NCBI GenBank assembly: GCA_905221605.1
Contig: CAJNDS010000043.1
Span: 128,501 to 192,500 of the forward strand
Reading direction: 5' to 3'
Origin: Symbiodinium natans
Lineage: Eukaryota > Sar > Dinophyceae > Suessiales > Symbiodiniaceae
DNA length: 64,000 bases
Shown here: positions 27,338 through 37,582 of the stretch, piece after piece
Position numbering within the stretch: the first letter of the stretch is position 1
Layout of the letters: each line of letters opens with the position of its first letter
Notes under the pieces: model-generated
Seen by the model: only the letters and a program-made list of their open reading frames with translations
Database searches by the model: none
What the model was told of the DNA's origin: nothing
Position numbers and translations under genes: made by a program

Positions 27338-28801
27338 TTACGACGGCTCCCGTGCTGGCGCACGTCGCTTCGCGACGCCTTGCCGCATGATTCCAGCTGC
27401 ACGCAACAATGTGAAAGCAGTGCGCTTCTTTTGTCGGCGAATGGCCTGCTCAGCTTGCGGCGGCGGCTGCCGCTGCTTGCCAGTGAGCCGTCTGATTACG
27501 GCAGCCTGGCGCAAGACCAGCTTGCGCCTCGCAGAGGCATGTTGGTCCCGAAGCCGCTTGAGTGGCAGCTGCTCAGGCCTGCCCTCAACGAACCTTTGCC
27601 AAGCTCTTGCGCTCCACAATTTCTGCCCCAGTCGTCGTGCCAAAACATGACCAGGTGTCATCTGTCTGGCAGTGGGTCGATAAAGAGCAGTGTTGTGCTC
27701 CAACAGCTTGCGCAGCCGGAATGCGGAACACTTCAAACGAAGAGACGACTGATGCATGGACTGAATTTGCCGGAACCACGAGCGCATCTCTGCGTGCAAG
27801 GCCTCGTTCGAGGTTGTGCCTGACGCCAAAAGGCTTAGCACAGAGCCGGGTTGTGTTGACCGAAACCGCAAATTGTTCAGCAACCATTCCAGTCTGTCCG
27901 CTTCGGCCGCATGAGCGAGATGATCATACACAAACATTCCCTTTTTCTCTCCCTTGCGCTCAACCTCGTGGCGGAACATCTTGGAGATTGCGGCCAGGGA
28001 CTCGACAAACTCGGTTCGGTTTGCCCACACCACCTTTTCTTCGACCTGCTGCAAGATAGACGAAGCCTTTCTCGTGGCCATGCCACCTGAGCGAATCTGC
28101 TCACGCAAACATGCTTCTCGCGCGGACAATGATGTCGCGCTCGCGCCAGAAAAAAAAGGGCCCCAATGCCCCGCAGCAAAACTTGCGTCGGTTGCGTTGA
28201 ACTTGCCTAAGCACGCGCGCAATCTTCCGGAACCTTTCGTTCTTCGGCGCCCTGTTGCGTACTCATATTTGATGGCTAGATGAACTGGGTCCAGACACAA
28301 GCATTGCAGGTTGGGCATAATCGACTGCAGGAGCGAGAACATGTGAGAAGACGGTGCGTCTGTGGCCACGCACTGGACTTGGGCAAGAGCTGCCTGAGGC
28401 AAGTTGCACAGAAATGCCTCCTGCAAGTGTTCCGCCTTCTCTGAAAGTAACGGCCAAAAGCCGACGACTGCTCCAGAGCGTCCCCGTACAGTCACTACAG
28501 TGTGAATCGCGTCTGCCCCGTTGATGAAGAGTGGCTCAGACTTCCTTTGCTTTCCACCAGGCTTCTTCTGGCCGAGAAGCGGCATAGTGCACTTCACAGT
28601 ACCATCGACGGAAAGGTAAGTGAACTCGTTGTGCTTCACGCATTCAAGCAGGAGTTGCTGCGCAAGCCTTTGGCAAACTCTGGAGCTGAAAATGTCTTCC
28701 ACCATAGGCCACCAGGACCTGCTGTGCACGGGAAAGAGGTTGGTCAGCTTGGACCCAGCCACTGAAGCATCCAGCACCATTCGAGTCCATGCAGTGTGCA
28801 C
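27338..28801 (-). CDS. DDE-type transposase of a large dinoflagellate transposon
   Basis: An uninterrupted minus-strand frame of about 487 codons. YLSVDGTVK (Asp about 66), CVATDAPSSHMFSLL (Asp about 148) with CLDPVHLAIKYE (Asp 171, His 174), and SGTTSNEALHAEMRSWFRQ (Glu about 333 or 338) give Asp...Asp...Glu spacing with a helical insertion before the final Glu, as in RNase H-fold eukaryotic transposases related to the MULE/IS256 and KDZ groups. I recall close relatives as repeated proteins in Symbiodiniaceae, but no search was run. The C-terminus is Arg/Lys-rich. The frame has no ATG at its start; it is open upstream to a spliced exon. It is best seen as the C-terminal exon of the protein whose finger region ends at 29157. 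No stops or frameshifts, so the copy may be fairly young. Confidence 0.7.
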   Translation of the reverse strand: MHTAWTRMVLDASVAGSKLTNLFPVHSRSWWPMVEDIFSSRVCQRLAQQLLLECVKHNEFTYLSVDGTVKCTMPLLGQKKPGGKQRKSEPLFINGADAIHTVVTVRGRSGAVVGFWPLLSEKAEHLQEAFLCNLPQAALAQVQCVATDAPSSHMFSLLQSIMPNLQCLCLDPVHLAIKYEYATGRRRTKGSGRLRACLGKFNATDASFAAGHWGPFFSGASATSLSAREACLREQIRSGGMATRKASSILQQVEEKVVWANRTEFVESLAAISKMFRHEVERKGEKKGMFVYDHLAHAAEADRLEWLLNNLRFRSTQPGSVLSLLASGTTSNEALHAEMRSWFRQIQSMHQSSLRLKCSAFRLRKLLEHNTALYRPTARQMTPGHVLARRLGQKLWSARAWQRFVEGRPEQLPLKRLRDQHASARRKLVLRQAAVIRRLTGKQRQPPPQAEQAIRRQKKRTAFTLLRAAGIMRQGVAKRRAPAREPS

Positions 28802-29156
28802 CTGCCCGGAGGAGTATGATTTTCAATAGATATAAGATTCTCACATCTCAGGTTCTACAACGCTGCCAAACTCACGCGATCACTTGCAGCGCATGCCTTC
28901 CCCGAATTGAACAACATTTCGCGAAAAAGCTTCTCGGCAAAGCAGTGCGTGAAATGGAGATCACCTGCTCTTCGGGCTTTCAAGGAGAACACCGCATCTG
29001 CTCGAGCATAGAAAGGTCCTTGGCAAACAGCAATGCACCTGTCAAACTATTGGAGTGCCTAGCAAACCGTTGTCAGCCTGTCCTGTAGCAGAGAAGATAA
29101 GACGTAGGTGTCTGTCGATGGCGTTGTTCTTGTGACTGAGAGCTGGCGTCACTTGC
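28760..29156 (-). other. Probable GC-AG intron joining finger and transposase regions
   Basis: On the minus strand the 519-codon frame reaches GAGTCTGCAAG/GCAAGTGACG at 29156, a good GC donor, and stops two codons later if unspliced. An acceptor GATGCTTCAG at about 28763 would rejoin the transposase frame in phase (VAGSKLTNLF). GGGCAG at 28802 is an alternative but its phase does not fit. The interval could also hide a short exon. Confidence 0.5.
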
Positions 29157-30690
29157 CTTGCAGACTCGCAACAAACAAAAAACGCGCACGAGTTGTGTGG
29201 TACACTACTGTATCGATGTTGCAGAGAAGCAGCTGCCGCAGGAGCTCAGCGCTCTTTCGAAGGTAGTCCCGCTTCGGAAACCCGGCTATGACATCGGTGT
29301 CGTGCAACGCCAGAATTAGTTTCAACTGCTTAGTGCCCGAACAGCAGTATTGTTTCTTGCTTGTGTGGCGCCTATGAACATGCTGCGCAACGCATCGTGA
29401 CCTTCTGAAGCATCGCCAGGGGCAGAAGGGACACCTGAGTCCTTGCCTTGTTTGCTCAAAGCACTGTTCGCCTTTATTGGCTAGCACTTTGGCCACCTCT
29501 TGCTTCATGCTCTCAAGAAGATTGCTGTCCGCGGGCACCTGGGCATCTTCATCCAAGCACAGCTCGCCATCAACCCACTCAGTATCGGACACGCTGCTTG
29601 CGACACTCTCTGGACATTCATCGTCAGATAGAACCTCGATGGCTTCGGAAGCACCAGCTTCCAGGTCCAACAGAGCTTCCAGTGCCTGAGGCTCCCAGCA
29701 AGCGTGGGGTGTGATCTGCTCTGCGGCGCGTGCGATACTGAAAAGAACGCAAGTGTGACTGTCGCATCCGTCCTGCATTGCTTGATCCAGGATTGAAGCT
29801 TCGATCTGAAAAGTGTTGCTTGCGTCCAGTACTTTGACTGCCAGATCATTGGCAACATGAAGTCCCACGCAGTGGGGCTGACCGCCGTTTTCCATGTGCA
29901 ACACAAAATTCCCCGGCTGCCATTGTGTTGAGGCTGAATCCTGCTCAGGAAAGCACGGGAGGAACTTCATGGCCAAAAGCTTTTCGCATTCCCTGTATGA
30001 CCGCGTCGTCGGGCCTGTTGGTGCCCCAGGATCGACGACTTGGCCCCGGGAACAGTTGCCATCAGCAACGACAGCACGCTCCACGTCTGACACACGCTGT
30101 AGCAACAGACTCACTGCAGCTGGAATGCAGTTGCCACTTGCACGCAAGATGGAGTCTGGTGCCAGCACAGATGCCTCCTTACAATTTCCTGCTTCAGACA
30201 TGATCTCCAACACCGTGCGATGAAGCTTCTCCCGCAGAACTACTCGAAATCCAGTTGCCTGCTGCACCTGCTCTTGCAACTTGTCACACAGTTCTTCCGT
30301 TGTGCCGGCTTCGGGCCGAGTAACACGGACGCCGTCATAATGCAGGGATAGATGCTTTGGGTTCTGAGCCAGGAGATAGTCGGCAATTGCTGACAGCACA
30401 GAATCTTCCACGGCGTGGTAAAAGTAAGAGAGAAGAGAAGAATCTGGGTTTTTCTTCTTACCCTCTTGCTTAAATTTCGCGTGCTCGTCCGGAAAGCAAG
30501 ATGCAGCAAGCCATCGGCAGTAAATTGAGACTTTGGACACATCCTCCAAGAAGCTTTTGGCGACTCCTTCAGATGAAGGAATTCCTCCTCCATTGAAGAC
30601 TTTGATGAGCTTGTCCTTCCCATCCGCCTCAGTTCTTGCGAATGACTCCATCAAGCGCATCTGTACATGCTGAACTAAACAAAAAAGGCA
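29157..30690 (-). CDS. Multi-domain transposon protein: polymerase-like motif, cysteine-protease-like domain, C2H2 finger
   Basis: A minus-strand frame of about 519 codons. Residues 30-130: KVFNGGGIPSS, then SLLSYFYHAVEDSVL and HLSLHYDGVRV; a Ser-x-Leu-x-Tyr...Glu element followed by YDG is reminiscent of the motif B and motif C (HDG) region of family A-like polymerases, a weak suggestion. Residues 190-300: SGNCIPAAVSLLLQ (Cys194), GGQPHCVGLHV (His279) and VKVLDASN (Asp295) form a plausible Cys-His-Asp papain-like protease triad. Residues 426-448: CPFCPWRCFRRSRCVAQHVH and RRH, a C-x2-C-x13-H-x4-H zinc finger, followed by the conserved-looking CCSGTKQLKLILALHD. The 420-codon frame overlaps its start by 80 bp in another frame, so a short intron or frameshift lies near 30650-30690. 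The acidic 350-395 region looks like a linker. Confidence 0.6.
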
Positions 30691-31891
30691 GCGCCAACGG
30701 ACACGCATGCAGGCTGGTCCTGGCCTTGGAGGTCTTCAGTATATCTTGACACACACGACTTCGTTCTTCGGCACACTGGCGGAGAGTCTCGAGAACGTTG
30801 TCTGGAGGAGGTGGACGGATAGCTAGCTTCTTGATAAGTTGGTACATCAGCGTGAAAACCGAGTTCTCCACATCAAGATCCACTGTTCCCGAGGCCAAGC
30901 GCAAGACAGCGCGTCTGCAAAACTTTTGCATGCCGGGCCCCCTCACTGTCCTGCGCGATCGAAATGGCACCTCATCTGAGTACACGTAAGCTCGCTGAAC
31001 GTGCGCCGTTTCCGGAACACTTGCCACGTTTATGTCTTGAGTGCATGGCTTCACATCGACCGACTCTTCCTTCACCTTCTGAAGCTCCTTTGATTTCGCT
31101 CGCCGACGCTTGGCTGGTTGAGCATCTTGACTCGATGCGGTAGGGGCGCTGCCTGATGCCTTAGTCACCTCTACAAGGATTTCGCTGAACAAAGTTTCCT
31201 GCTCCAGTAGCTTTCTCCCGCGCTCGTGACGTGCGTCGCTCTTGTCGAAGCAGTCGACGTCAGTCTTTGAGGGTCGGCCCCGCAGTGGTGGACTCTTGGC
31301 CGCGCCAAAAAACTTGCCCAGCACCAAAGCGTTCTCCCGGCGGACGGGGCAGCCCTGCACATACTCTGCAAAGTCTCGGATCTGAAGGGTTTCGGGAAAA
31401 AACATTTGCACATGCGTCTTTTCGAGCTTGAGCACCGACTGAAGATTGGCGCATTCCAGCAGAGGCCTGTAAACTTCGGCAGTCTTGCCTCGGCCAGTCG
31501 TTTCTGCCAGGATCTTGTTATTCACAAGCTCCTGGACTACATTCTCTTTTGTCAAGTTCGGCCCAGCAGGAAGTTTGACACGCGCAAGCATGCTTCTCGT
31601 GATGTCTGATCTGCCCACGCCCAGCAGATGGCTCACAAGAAACTTGCGTAGCAAGTCCCACTCTTTTTGCGGGTCTTGGCCCGCGCCGTCGTTCTCATCA
31701 TCATCATCATCAACGTTGATTATTGCTTGTGCACGGCTGGACATGTCTCTCACGTCACGCTGAGGCAATCCGCAGGCCTGACGCATTGTTTTTTCAGTCA
31801 GACCCTGATCTCCGCCCCACTGAACGTAGTCTTCGATCATCTGAGAACAGTCCTGCAACAAGCCAAGTCTGCCGCAAGCAGTATTGAACAT
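30629..31891 (-). CDS. 420-codon frame of the large transposon, function unknown
   Basis: A minus-strand frame beginning MFNTACGRLGLLQDCSQMIE and ending near 30629. It has an acidic patch INVDDDDDENDG (residues 58-70) and a basic, nuclear-localisation-like stretch AKRRRAKSKELQKVKEE (about 260-276). No catalytic domain is recognised. Its C-terminal region overlaps the next frame; between CAGCCTGCATGC and AGTTCAGC the minus strand has GTGTCCGTTGG...TTTGTTTAG, which could be a 30-nt intron or an indel scar. It sits between the nuclease-bearing and transposase-bearing frames on the same strand, so it is probably a middle exon of one very long gene. Confidence 0.55.
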   Translation of the reverse strand: MFNTACGRLGLLQDCSQMIEDYVQWGGDQGLTEKTMRQACGLPQRDVRDMSSRAQAIINVDDDDDENDGAGQDPQKEWDLLRKFLVSHLLGVGRSDITRSMLARVKLPAGPNLTKENVVQELVNNKILAETTGRGKTAEVYRPLLECANLQSVLKLEKTHVQMFFPETLQIRDFAEYVQGCPVRRENALVLGKFFGAAKSPPLRGRPSKTDVDCFDKSDARHERGRKLLEQETLFSEILVEVTKASGSAPTASSQDAQPAKRRRAKSKELQKVKEESVDVKPCTQDINVASVPETAHVQRAYVYSDEVPFRSRRTVRGPGMQKFCRRAVLRLASGTVDLDVENSVFTLMYQLIKKLAIRPPPPDNVLETLRQCAEERSRVCQDILKTSKARTSLHACPLALPFLFSSACTDALDGVIRKN

Positions 31892-32061
31892 TACATCGAC
31901 AGAGATCTACATCTGCCACGCGTGTCCTGTTGATTGTGTTGAGCTTCGAACGCATGCTGAAGCTGCAAAGCAGCGCGTGTTGCCATGGGAGATGTCAAGA
32001 AAAGCTTGAGATCTTGATCTTTGGCGAAGATCCCGTCTCTGTCGATATCTTCGTAAGCACC

Positions 32062-33616
32062 TCATTGTTCTGTCAGGACTTTCAAATATACAGCAGCCTG
32101 CCCACCCTCCTGGCAGGCGAACATATTGTTACTCAACTTCCAGTATGCTGACTTGCAGGCAAAGGTGCTTTCGATTGCTCTTTCGTCCTCAAAACGTGCT
32201 CTGATCCTGAAGACGAAGGCCCGCCGCATTATGGCGTTGAACTCCCGCTTCGTGACATTGGCAAAGACAAAGAAACGGTTTGCTTCGAGCCGTTTCCAGC
32301 CTATGCACTGGATCATGCGTGTTCGAAGTCCGTACGGCTTTCGGCCGGAGATGCCTGCGCAACTGGAGGCTGCAAGACAGTACACTTGTTTGGCTGCTAG
32401 GCTTGTGATTTTTTCGACGCATCAATCATAGCGCTGCCTTCGCCGGACAAGAACTTCTTAAACAAATCGTCCCGTAGACGTCGATTGGTGCCGGGGGCTT
32501 CTTGACCTCTATAGCACACACACACATTGCAGCGCACAGAAACACCTAGCAAGCAGCTTGTTTCTTGCAACGCATGTCTGCCCAGCCTGTCAGGATGAAT
32601 TTACCACTAAGCTGTTCAATCTGCTTTCGCATTTCGTCCTCATGGTACCAAATGTTCGGGTCAAAGTACGCGAAATTGTGGCCGTACATCTCCTTTTCAA
32701 CATGGGCACACCAGCTCATGTCTGCATTCCTCGCTGTTGGTAACTTGCCCCGGCGCTCCTCCAAATGAGCTGAATACAGAGACTGACCGACGCCGCCAGA
32801 TGATAAACCTATGAAGAGGCGCGCAACATTGAGACCTCTCTTCGCAAGCGCCTCAGCTGCTCATTCTGCGCTCAGACTTTGGCAGGGATTAACAACGACG
32901 TCGGACATGCAACCCGGATGCCTGAGCAGCTTGGCAGCACTTGAAAGCCGCCACATTGCTCCAGAAGGTCTGCCGATAAAACTTCACCAGACGCTGCATC
33001 ACAGGATCCGGAGCCTTGACCTGGATGCTGTGGGGTATGTGGACATATATGTTCTTCGCAGCCTCCCGGCGTACCTCGAAAGCGCCCACACTCAACACAC
33101 AAACATACAAACGCGAACACAAGATGCTCAGAACAGAACGAGCGCAAGGCAGCTGTCATTAGGTAACTGCCTTCGCATTTGCAGCAGAAGCACCTGCTGC
33201 GCAGGGCTTGACTCCGGGTATGTGACAGCGTAGTCAGTGTAGCAGCATCCGCGCTCTTGCACCATTGGCTGCTCGCAAAACTCGATCATGTATGAGATGA
33301 GTTTCTCATCTGCCAGGTCCCGTATGATGTTGCGCTTGAATGCAATAATCATGCGAGCGCAATGAATGTTCCAGTTGTTGATGTGCGCTTCTCCTTCCCC
33401 CTCAAGTGCACCATCGCCATCGTCTGCTGGCAGCGCGACATGCGACTTCCTGCTTTTGAGTAAATGGTCTCCTGTATTGCTCGCGGCAGAGCAACGGCAG
33501 GAATCTAAGAAGTCCTGCTCGCTGTCTGCTCTCGCTAGCAATGTTGCCACCGCTTGGAGTACTTCTTGCTCTGTGCGGCGGGTTCCCTGTGGAAGCTGTC
33601 GGAACAATCCTGCCAA
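32062..33616 (-). CDS. Short coding pieces linking nuclease frame and 420-codon frame
   Basis: Three minus-strand frames look coding but are not joined with confidence. 33128-33616 contains INNWNIHCARMIIAFKRNI and YMIEFCEQPMVQERGCC, ending TYPESSPAQQVLL. 32546-32764 contains AHVEKEMYGHNFAYFDPNI. 32062-32385 contains KRLEANRFFVFANVTKREF and ends NMFACQEGGQAAVYLKVL. Amino-acid composition and strand match the flanking long frames, and resemble sequence I associate with dinoflagellate transposon proteins. Introns, indels or both separate them. No function is assigned. Confidence 0.4.
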
Positions 33617-33693
33617 GTCGAACGATTAAAGGCTTCGGCTTCGGCTCTCTATTGTCGGCAGTCATGGCGTCACAAAGCACGCTACAGGACTTA

Positions 33694-33784
33694 GAGGTTC
33701 AGGGTAATCGCCTCGAACCCCACTTACTTTTGCGCAAGGTTTCAGACTTATTAATTGAGGGGGTTATATGTACCCCTGAACCTC
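33694..33784. mobile_element. 91-bp element with perfect 11-bp inverted repeats
   Basis: GAGGTTCAGGG at 33694 and CCCTGAACCTC at 33774 are exact inverted repeats. The element lies at the 3' end of the nuclease frame, whose last codons and stop fall inside it. The GAGGTTCA core is shared with the termini of family A, so a short intron-like insertion of a related family is likely, here inside a transposon gene. Confidence 0.65.
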
Positions 33785-36700
33785 CGAGCACTGCAGCACA
33801 CAGCACTGCAACGTCCATGTTCTGGAGCCCATGTCCGGCCTTCTAGATGCAGAAGAAAACAGTGGACGCGGCTGCAGTCGAGAGGAAGACCTTTGTACTG
33901 TTGAAAGGCGCCGCTCTGGTGCAAAAGGTAGCAGTCGCCGTGGTGAAAGCGCATGTGCGACTCTCCGTCGATGATCCACAGCATCATCGCGTTCTCGCGC
34001 TGGAAGACGTCCACTGTGCGCAAACTAAGCACGGCCGCTGCGGCTGTCATGAGCTTCAACATGTACTCAGACATGTCTGGATAGACCCGCGCAATACGCA
34101 TCCTGTGCCGCGACACCAGCTGGGGAATGCTGTTCGGGTCTTCCGACACGTCGGATGCCTCGCGCACAAGATCAGCTACGTGCTTGTCCAAACTGGTGAA
34201 CAAGCGGTGGAAATCAGCGTCCGATGTGGCAGCGCCAGGCAGCAAGCGCCTTCTCTTCAAGGCTGCCCAGGCACCATCGTCTTGGTGGTCAAGATCATCA
34301 TCAGCAGCAGCTTCTTCGATACATTCGCTCTTCAATTGCCGGGAGATCTCATCCTGAGCTGCAAGCTGTTCCTGTAGATCTTGCTCAACACGTGCGCTAA
34401 AGCTGTCTTGCGAGACCTGAGAATCGACCACGAGAGCTGCAGCGTTTGAGGAACCTCCGACAGCATCTGCCCAGACATCTGCACAAGCGTGGCAAATCTC
34501 TCGGTCACCAACCTGATCCCGATGCAACGCGCAGAACCATTCAAAACAATGAACGCAAGGTTTCACGTGGCTGGCGCCAACAGTAGACAGCGCCTGACAT
34601 CGGAAGCAACTGACGCATGAATTTGATTGCAGCCTGCAGGGAAACGGCCGCACGGAGAAGCTAGCCTGTGTGGCTGCTGAAGAGGCGAAGCATCTGACGA
34701 AGACCTTCGTGTGAGCACCAAGGCTCTCGACAACATCGGGGCGCAGCCGCAAGATTGGGAGCAGCACACCGTCAATAGTTATCTGCAGCTCCCGCCCCAC
34801 CCACCGTACAGCAAAATCATGTTCAGCATTCCGTCCTGGAAAAGGGCCGCAGACCCCTGGCACATCCAAGTAAAAGTCGTTGCTTCTGCCAAAGCTAGCA
34901 CGCATGTCCCTGTCGAATGGCTTTTGAAGCCGGAGGAAGACCGATCGAGGCTGGCTTGCTATCGGCCACGGTTGCACGTCGTCTCGTTTCTTCACACCAA
35001 CGATGACAGTAGCGCCTGGGTCCGTGCATCTAAGAGCAAAGTGGGCTGAGCCAAACAGGTTTTCCACTGATTCCCAGGCGAAACATGTGTAGTTGAAGAT
35101 CGTGACAGGCTCCGCAGCACGCAGAGACCACATCATCCTGAGATTTGACGGCAGCGCTGACAGAGGCATCCGACCGAGAAGCCGATACGACACAAGAACT
35201 TGCTTGGCATCCTGCCACACAGGCAGGAGCCTGATCGCGCGAGCAAAATCTTCGTCACTCTCTCTGGCAAAATTGTCTAGATGTATGCAAAGATCTCTCC
35301 ACGACTGTCTCTGGAAAACCAGTTCTCGAAATCTACGGCAGCAAGCCTGAAGCTGGTACAGCTGACCAGTGCTGGCAGAGCTGATGACAATGCAGCGAAA
35401 CAGCTCATCTGACAGAGTCAGCGATCCACCCTGCAAGTCTTCAGGCTGGTGTTTGCAAGCTTTTCGTGGTGTCTGGCTTTCGTGTGCCAGAACCGCAGCA
35501 ACTGCCTCCGGCACCCATTGGACCGCGTTGAAGTTCACCATTGGATGAGACAAGGAAATCGTCGTGTATTGTGTGTGAAGAAACATGTAGAGTATGTAGT
35601 AGGACTCTTGCTCGAGTAGAGCAAGTGTGACTCGAGCATTGCGCATGGCTCGCTCCCAGCTTCGTTTGCTGGACAGACGATGGTCGGTCGGTATCGGGCA
35701 TAGCGACGCCACGCATGGAAACCGAAGCAGGAGATCTGCGTGCCGCTGAAGGAGAGATTGACGCACTGCCCAGCGTTTACTTTCTGTCCGAGGTGCAACT
35801 GCGCCACCTTGAACGTCACGCGAGTGAGCCATCATGAGCTCTGTCTCTTCCTCAAGCCTGGGCACGGAGCATACCCAAGGGCGGGTGCCATGCTCTGGGT
35901 GACAACAGACAATGTACATTTCGGAGACTTTCATGCTGTAATACTTCTCCAGCAAGTATCTGTACGCATTCAGCTGCAGCTGGTACTGCATCACCGTGCA
36001 GTCAGGCAGATGACGAAGCGGGGCCAGCATTCTACTGTTCGAAGTGCACTTGTTGGGGAGGCCTGCGCTGCGTTTCCAATCCACTACTACCAGCGATCCG
36101 TCATCCTTTCTGGCGCAGAAGTCGACGGAGCCTGCCAGGTTTTCACCCTCGCCAAAGATAACCCACTCTGTGCGCCAAGCCTTGGCTGATGTGCGCAAAG
36201 TCGCCAGGAACTCACGCAGCATGTGGAACTCTGGAGAGCAGCTTGGCACATCCTGCCCATTGAGGTATGCCTCGAATAAGTGGTGCATGTACGTGCCGTA
36301 ACCGGCCGCTTCTTGAGCATTAGCTGCCCATTTAGCCTTTATTTGCTCAGGCGATAATGCTAAGCGGGCGACATCATCTTCCACGTTATCGCCGCGTGGG
36401 AGCGCTCGAAGCAAAGCGCATATGCGTGGCTCATGCCGGGGACTGTCCGCAAGGAGCGGAAGGAGCTCAGGTACTAGAAGGCGCAGTCTAGCCAAAGCAT
36501 AAAGAGGAATGTCCGGCTGCAGATATCCTGGCCGCGGCCAATTCTGCCCCCTCATCATAGCACCAATTACCGCGTCAGCGTTGAAGGGCGCACAGAATTG
36601 GTGGATCAGGCCCGTGACCGAGTATTTCATCCTCTTGCCGTCCACAAAATACTTGTGCTCTCCGGGCTCAAACCTGATACGAAGGTCTCGCACATGGGGG

Positions 36701-37140
36701 TGCAAAAGCCGCAGCACGTCTACATCAGGCATCGTAGCAGCCTCATAGTCTGCTGGAGAGGCTGGGAACCGGATGTGCCCTTGACGACGCAGCTCGGGCA
36801 GAAAGGCCTTCTCCGGCATCACGGCCAACCGCCGCGCCTTCCGCTGAATAGCCTCCATCTTGGAGGCTTGCAAGCGCTTCCGTGCACTGCTTGAAATAGC
36901 GTCTGCACCACCCAGCACATCGGTCTCAACCGTGTTGACGACAAGTTGCCTTAAGGGTCGAAATTCCGAACACGTACACGCGCTTGTTCGCTCGCTGCAT
37001 GCTAAGCTGCAAACTTTGAGAGGCTTGTGAGCTCGGAACCCAACGCCAGCAGAGGTTGTCGTCACAGACCCATTCTCCATCGCTGTCAACGTCTTCTTGG
37101 ACATGCACATCGCAGCGCGGCCACCAGGAGAGTGATTCAT
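33785..37140 (-). CDS. PD-(D/E)XK nuclease fused to F-box-like, beta-sandwich and zinc-finger regions
   Basis: A minus-strand open frame of 1129 codons (the last ones run into the 33694-33784 element). Residues 155-420 are a RecB/Cas4-like nuclease: SVTGLIHQFCAPFN, HHLFEAYLNG (His286, Glu290), AGSVDFCARKDD (Asp340), VVVDWKRSAG (Asp354-x-Lys356) and YQLQLNAYRYLLEKYY (Gln389-xxx-Tyr393). All core catalytic residues are present. Residues 573-620 (LTLSDELFRCIVI, then CCRRFRELVFQRQSWRDL) resemble an F-box. Residues 665-830 are beta-rich and jelly-roll-like. Residues 842-886 hold C-x2-C...C-x2-C-x4-C-x2-H-x9-C-x2-C. The tail has MLWIIDGESHMRFHHGDC. Residues 440-535 may be unspliced intron. Its F-box-like to zinc-finger part parallels the 37583-38923 protein. 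Likely role: DNA processing for a large transposon; inferred. Confidence 0.65.
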
Positions 37141-37209
37141 TGTCTGAATCCCTTAAGGCGGCAAAGCTTGAACATCTACAACTCTGCTAAGAGCAGGCTG
37201 CAAATACAG

Positions 37210-37539
37210 CTACATCATTCCAAGACGCATGCTGTCCCTGTCGGTTTCTGACGCTGCAGAAGCAAGGCCCTCCAACAGCACTTCGCGGTAACTGCGCTGG
37301 ACCCAGAAGCTGGCTTGATTGACTGAGTTCCTTGGCTGCGCAGCTTGGACGAACTCAGAATTCACCGACAGCAACCAACAGCTACCAATTCCTCCAGCGC
37401 ACGCACTGTCCTCTTCACTCCCTGACGCCGAATACATGTCGTCCTCTAGCAGCTCTCGAGAACTGCATGGGGCCGAGGCCCTGGGCGGTGAGCTTGAGTA
37501 GGCAAGAAACCGTTGGCATGGTGACATGGTCACACACAC
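37210..37539 (-). CDS. Possible exon between the two F-box-like genes
   Basis: A minus-strand frame with an acidic Ser-rich stretch (LEDDMYSASGSEEDSACAGG) and EFVQAAQPRNSVNQASFWVQ. It lies between two longer frames of the same strand and has similar composition. No domain is recognised; it may be a leader exon of the nuclease gene. Confidence 0.3.
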   Translation of the reverse strand: MCVTMSPCQRFLAYSSSPPRASAPCSSRELLEDDMYSASGSEEDSACAGGIGSCWLLSVNSEFVQAAQPRNSVNQASFWVQRSYREVLLEGLASAASETDRDSMRLGMM

Positions 37540-37582
37540 TTAGGTCCAAGTTGCGTACCATCCTCGCTCTGGGTCGCCGACC

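Noticed and set aside
27278-28765. Plus-strand proteins opposite the transposase
   Set aside because: They are antisense shadows of the well-supported minus-strand DDE frame with its conserved catalytic residues.
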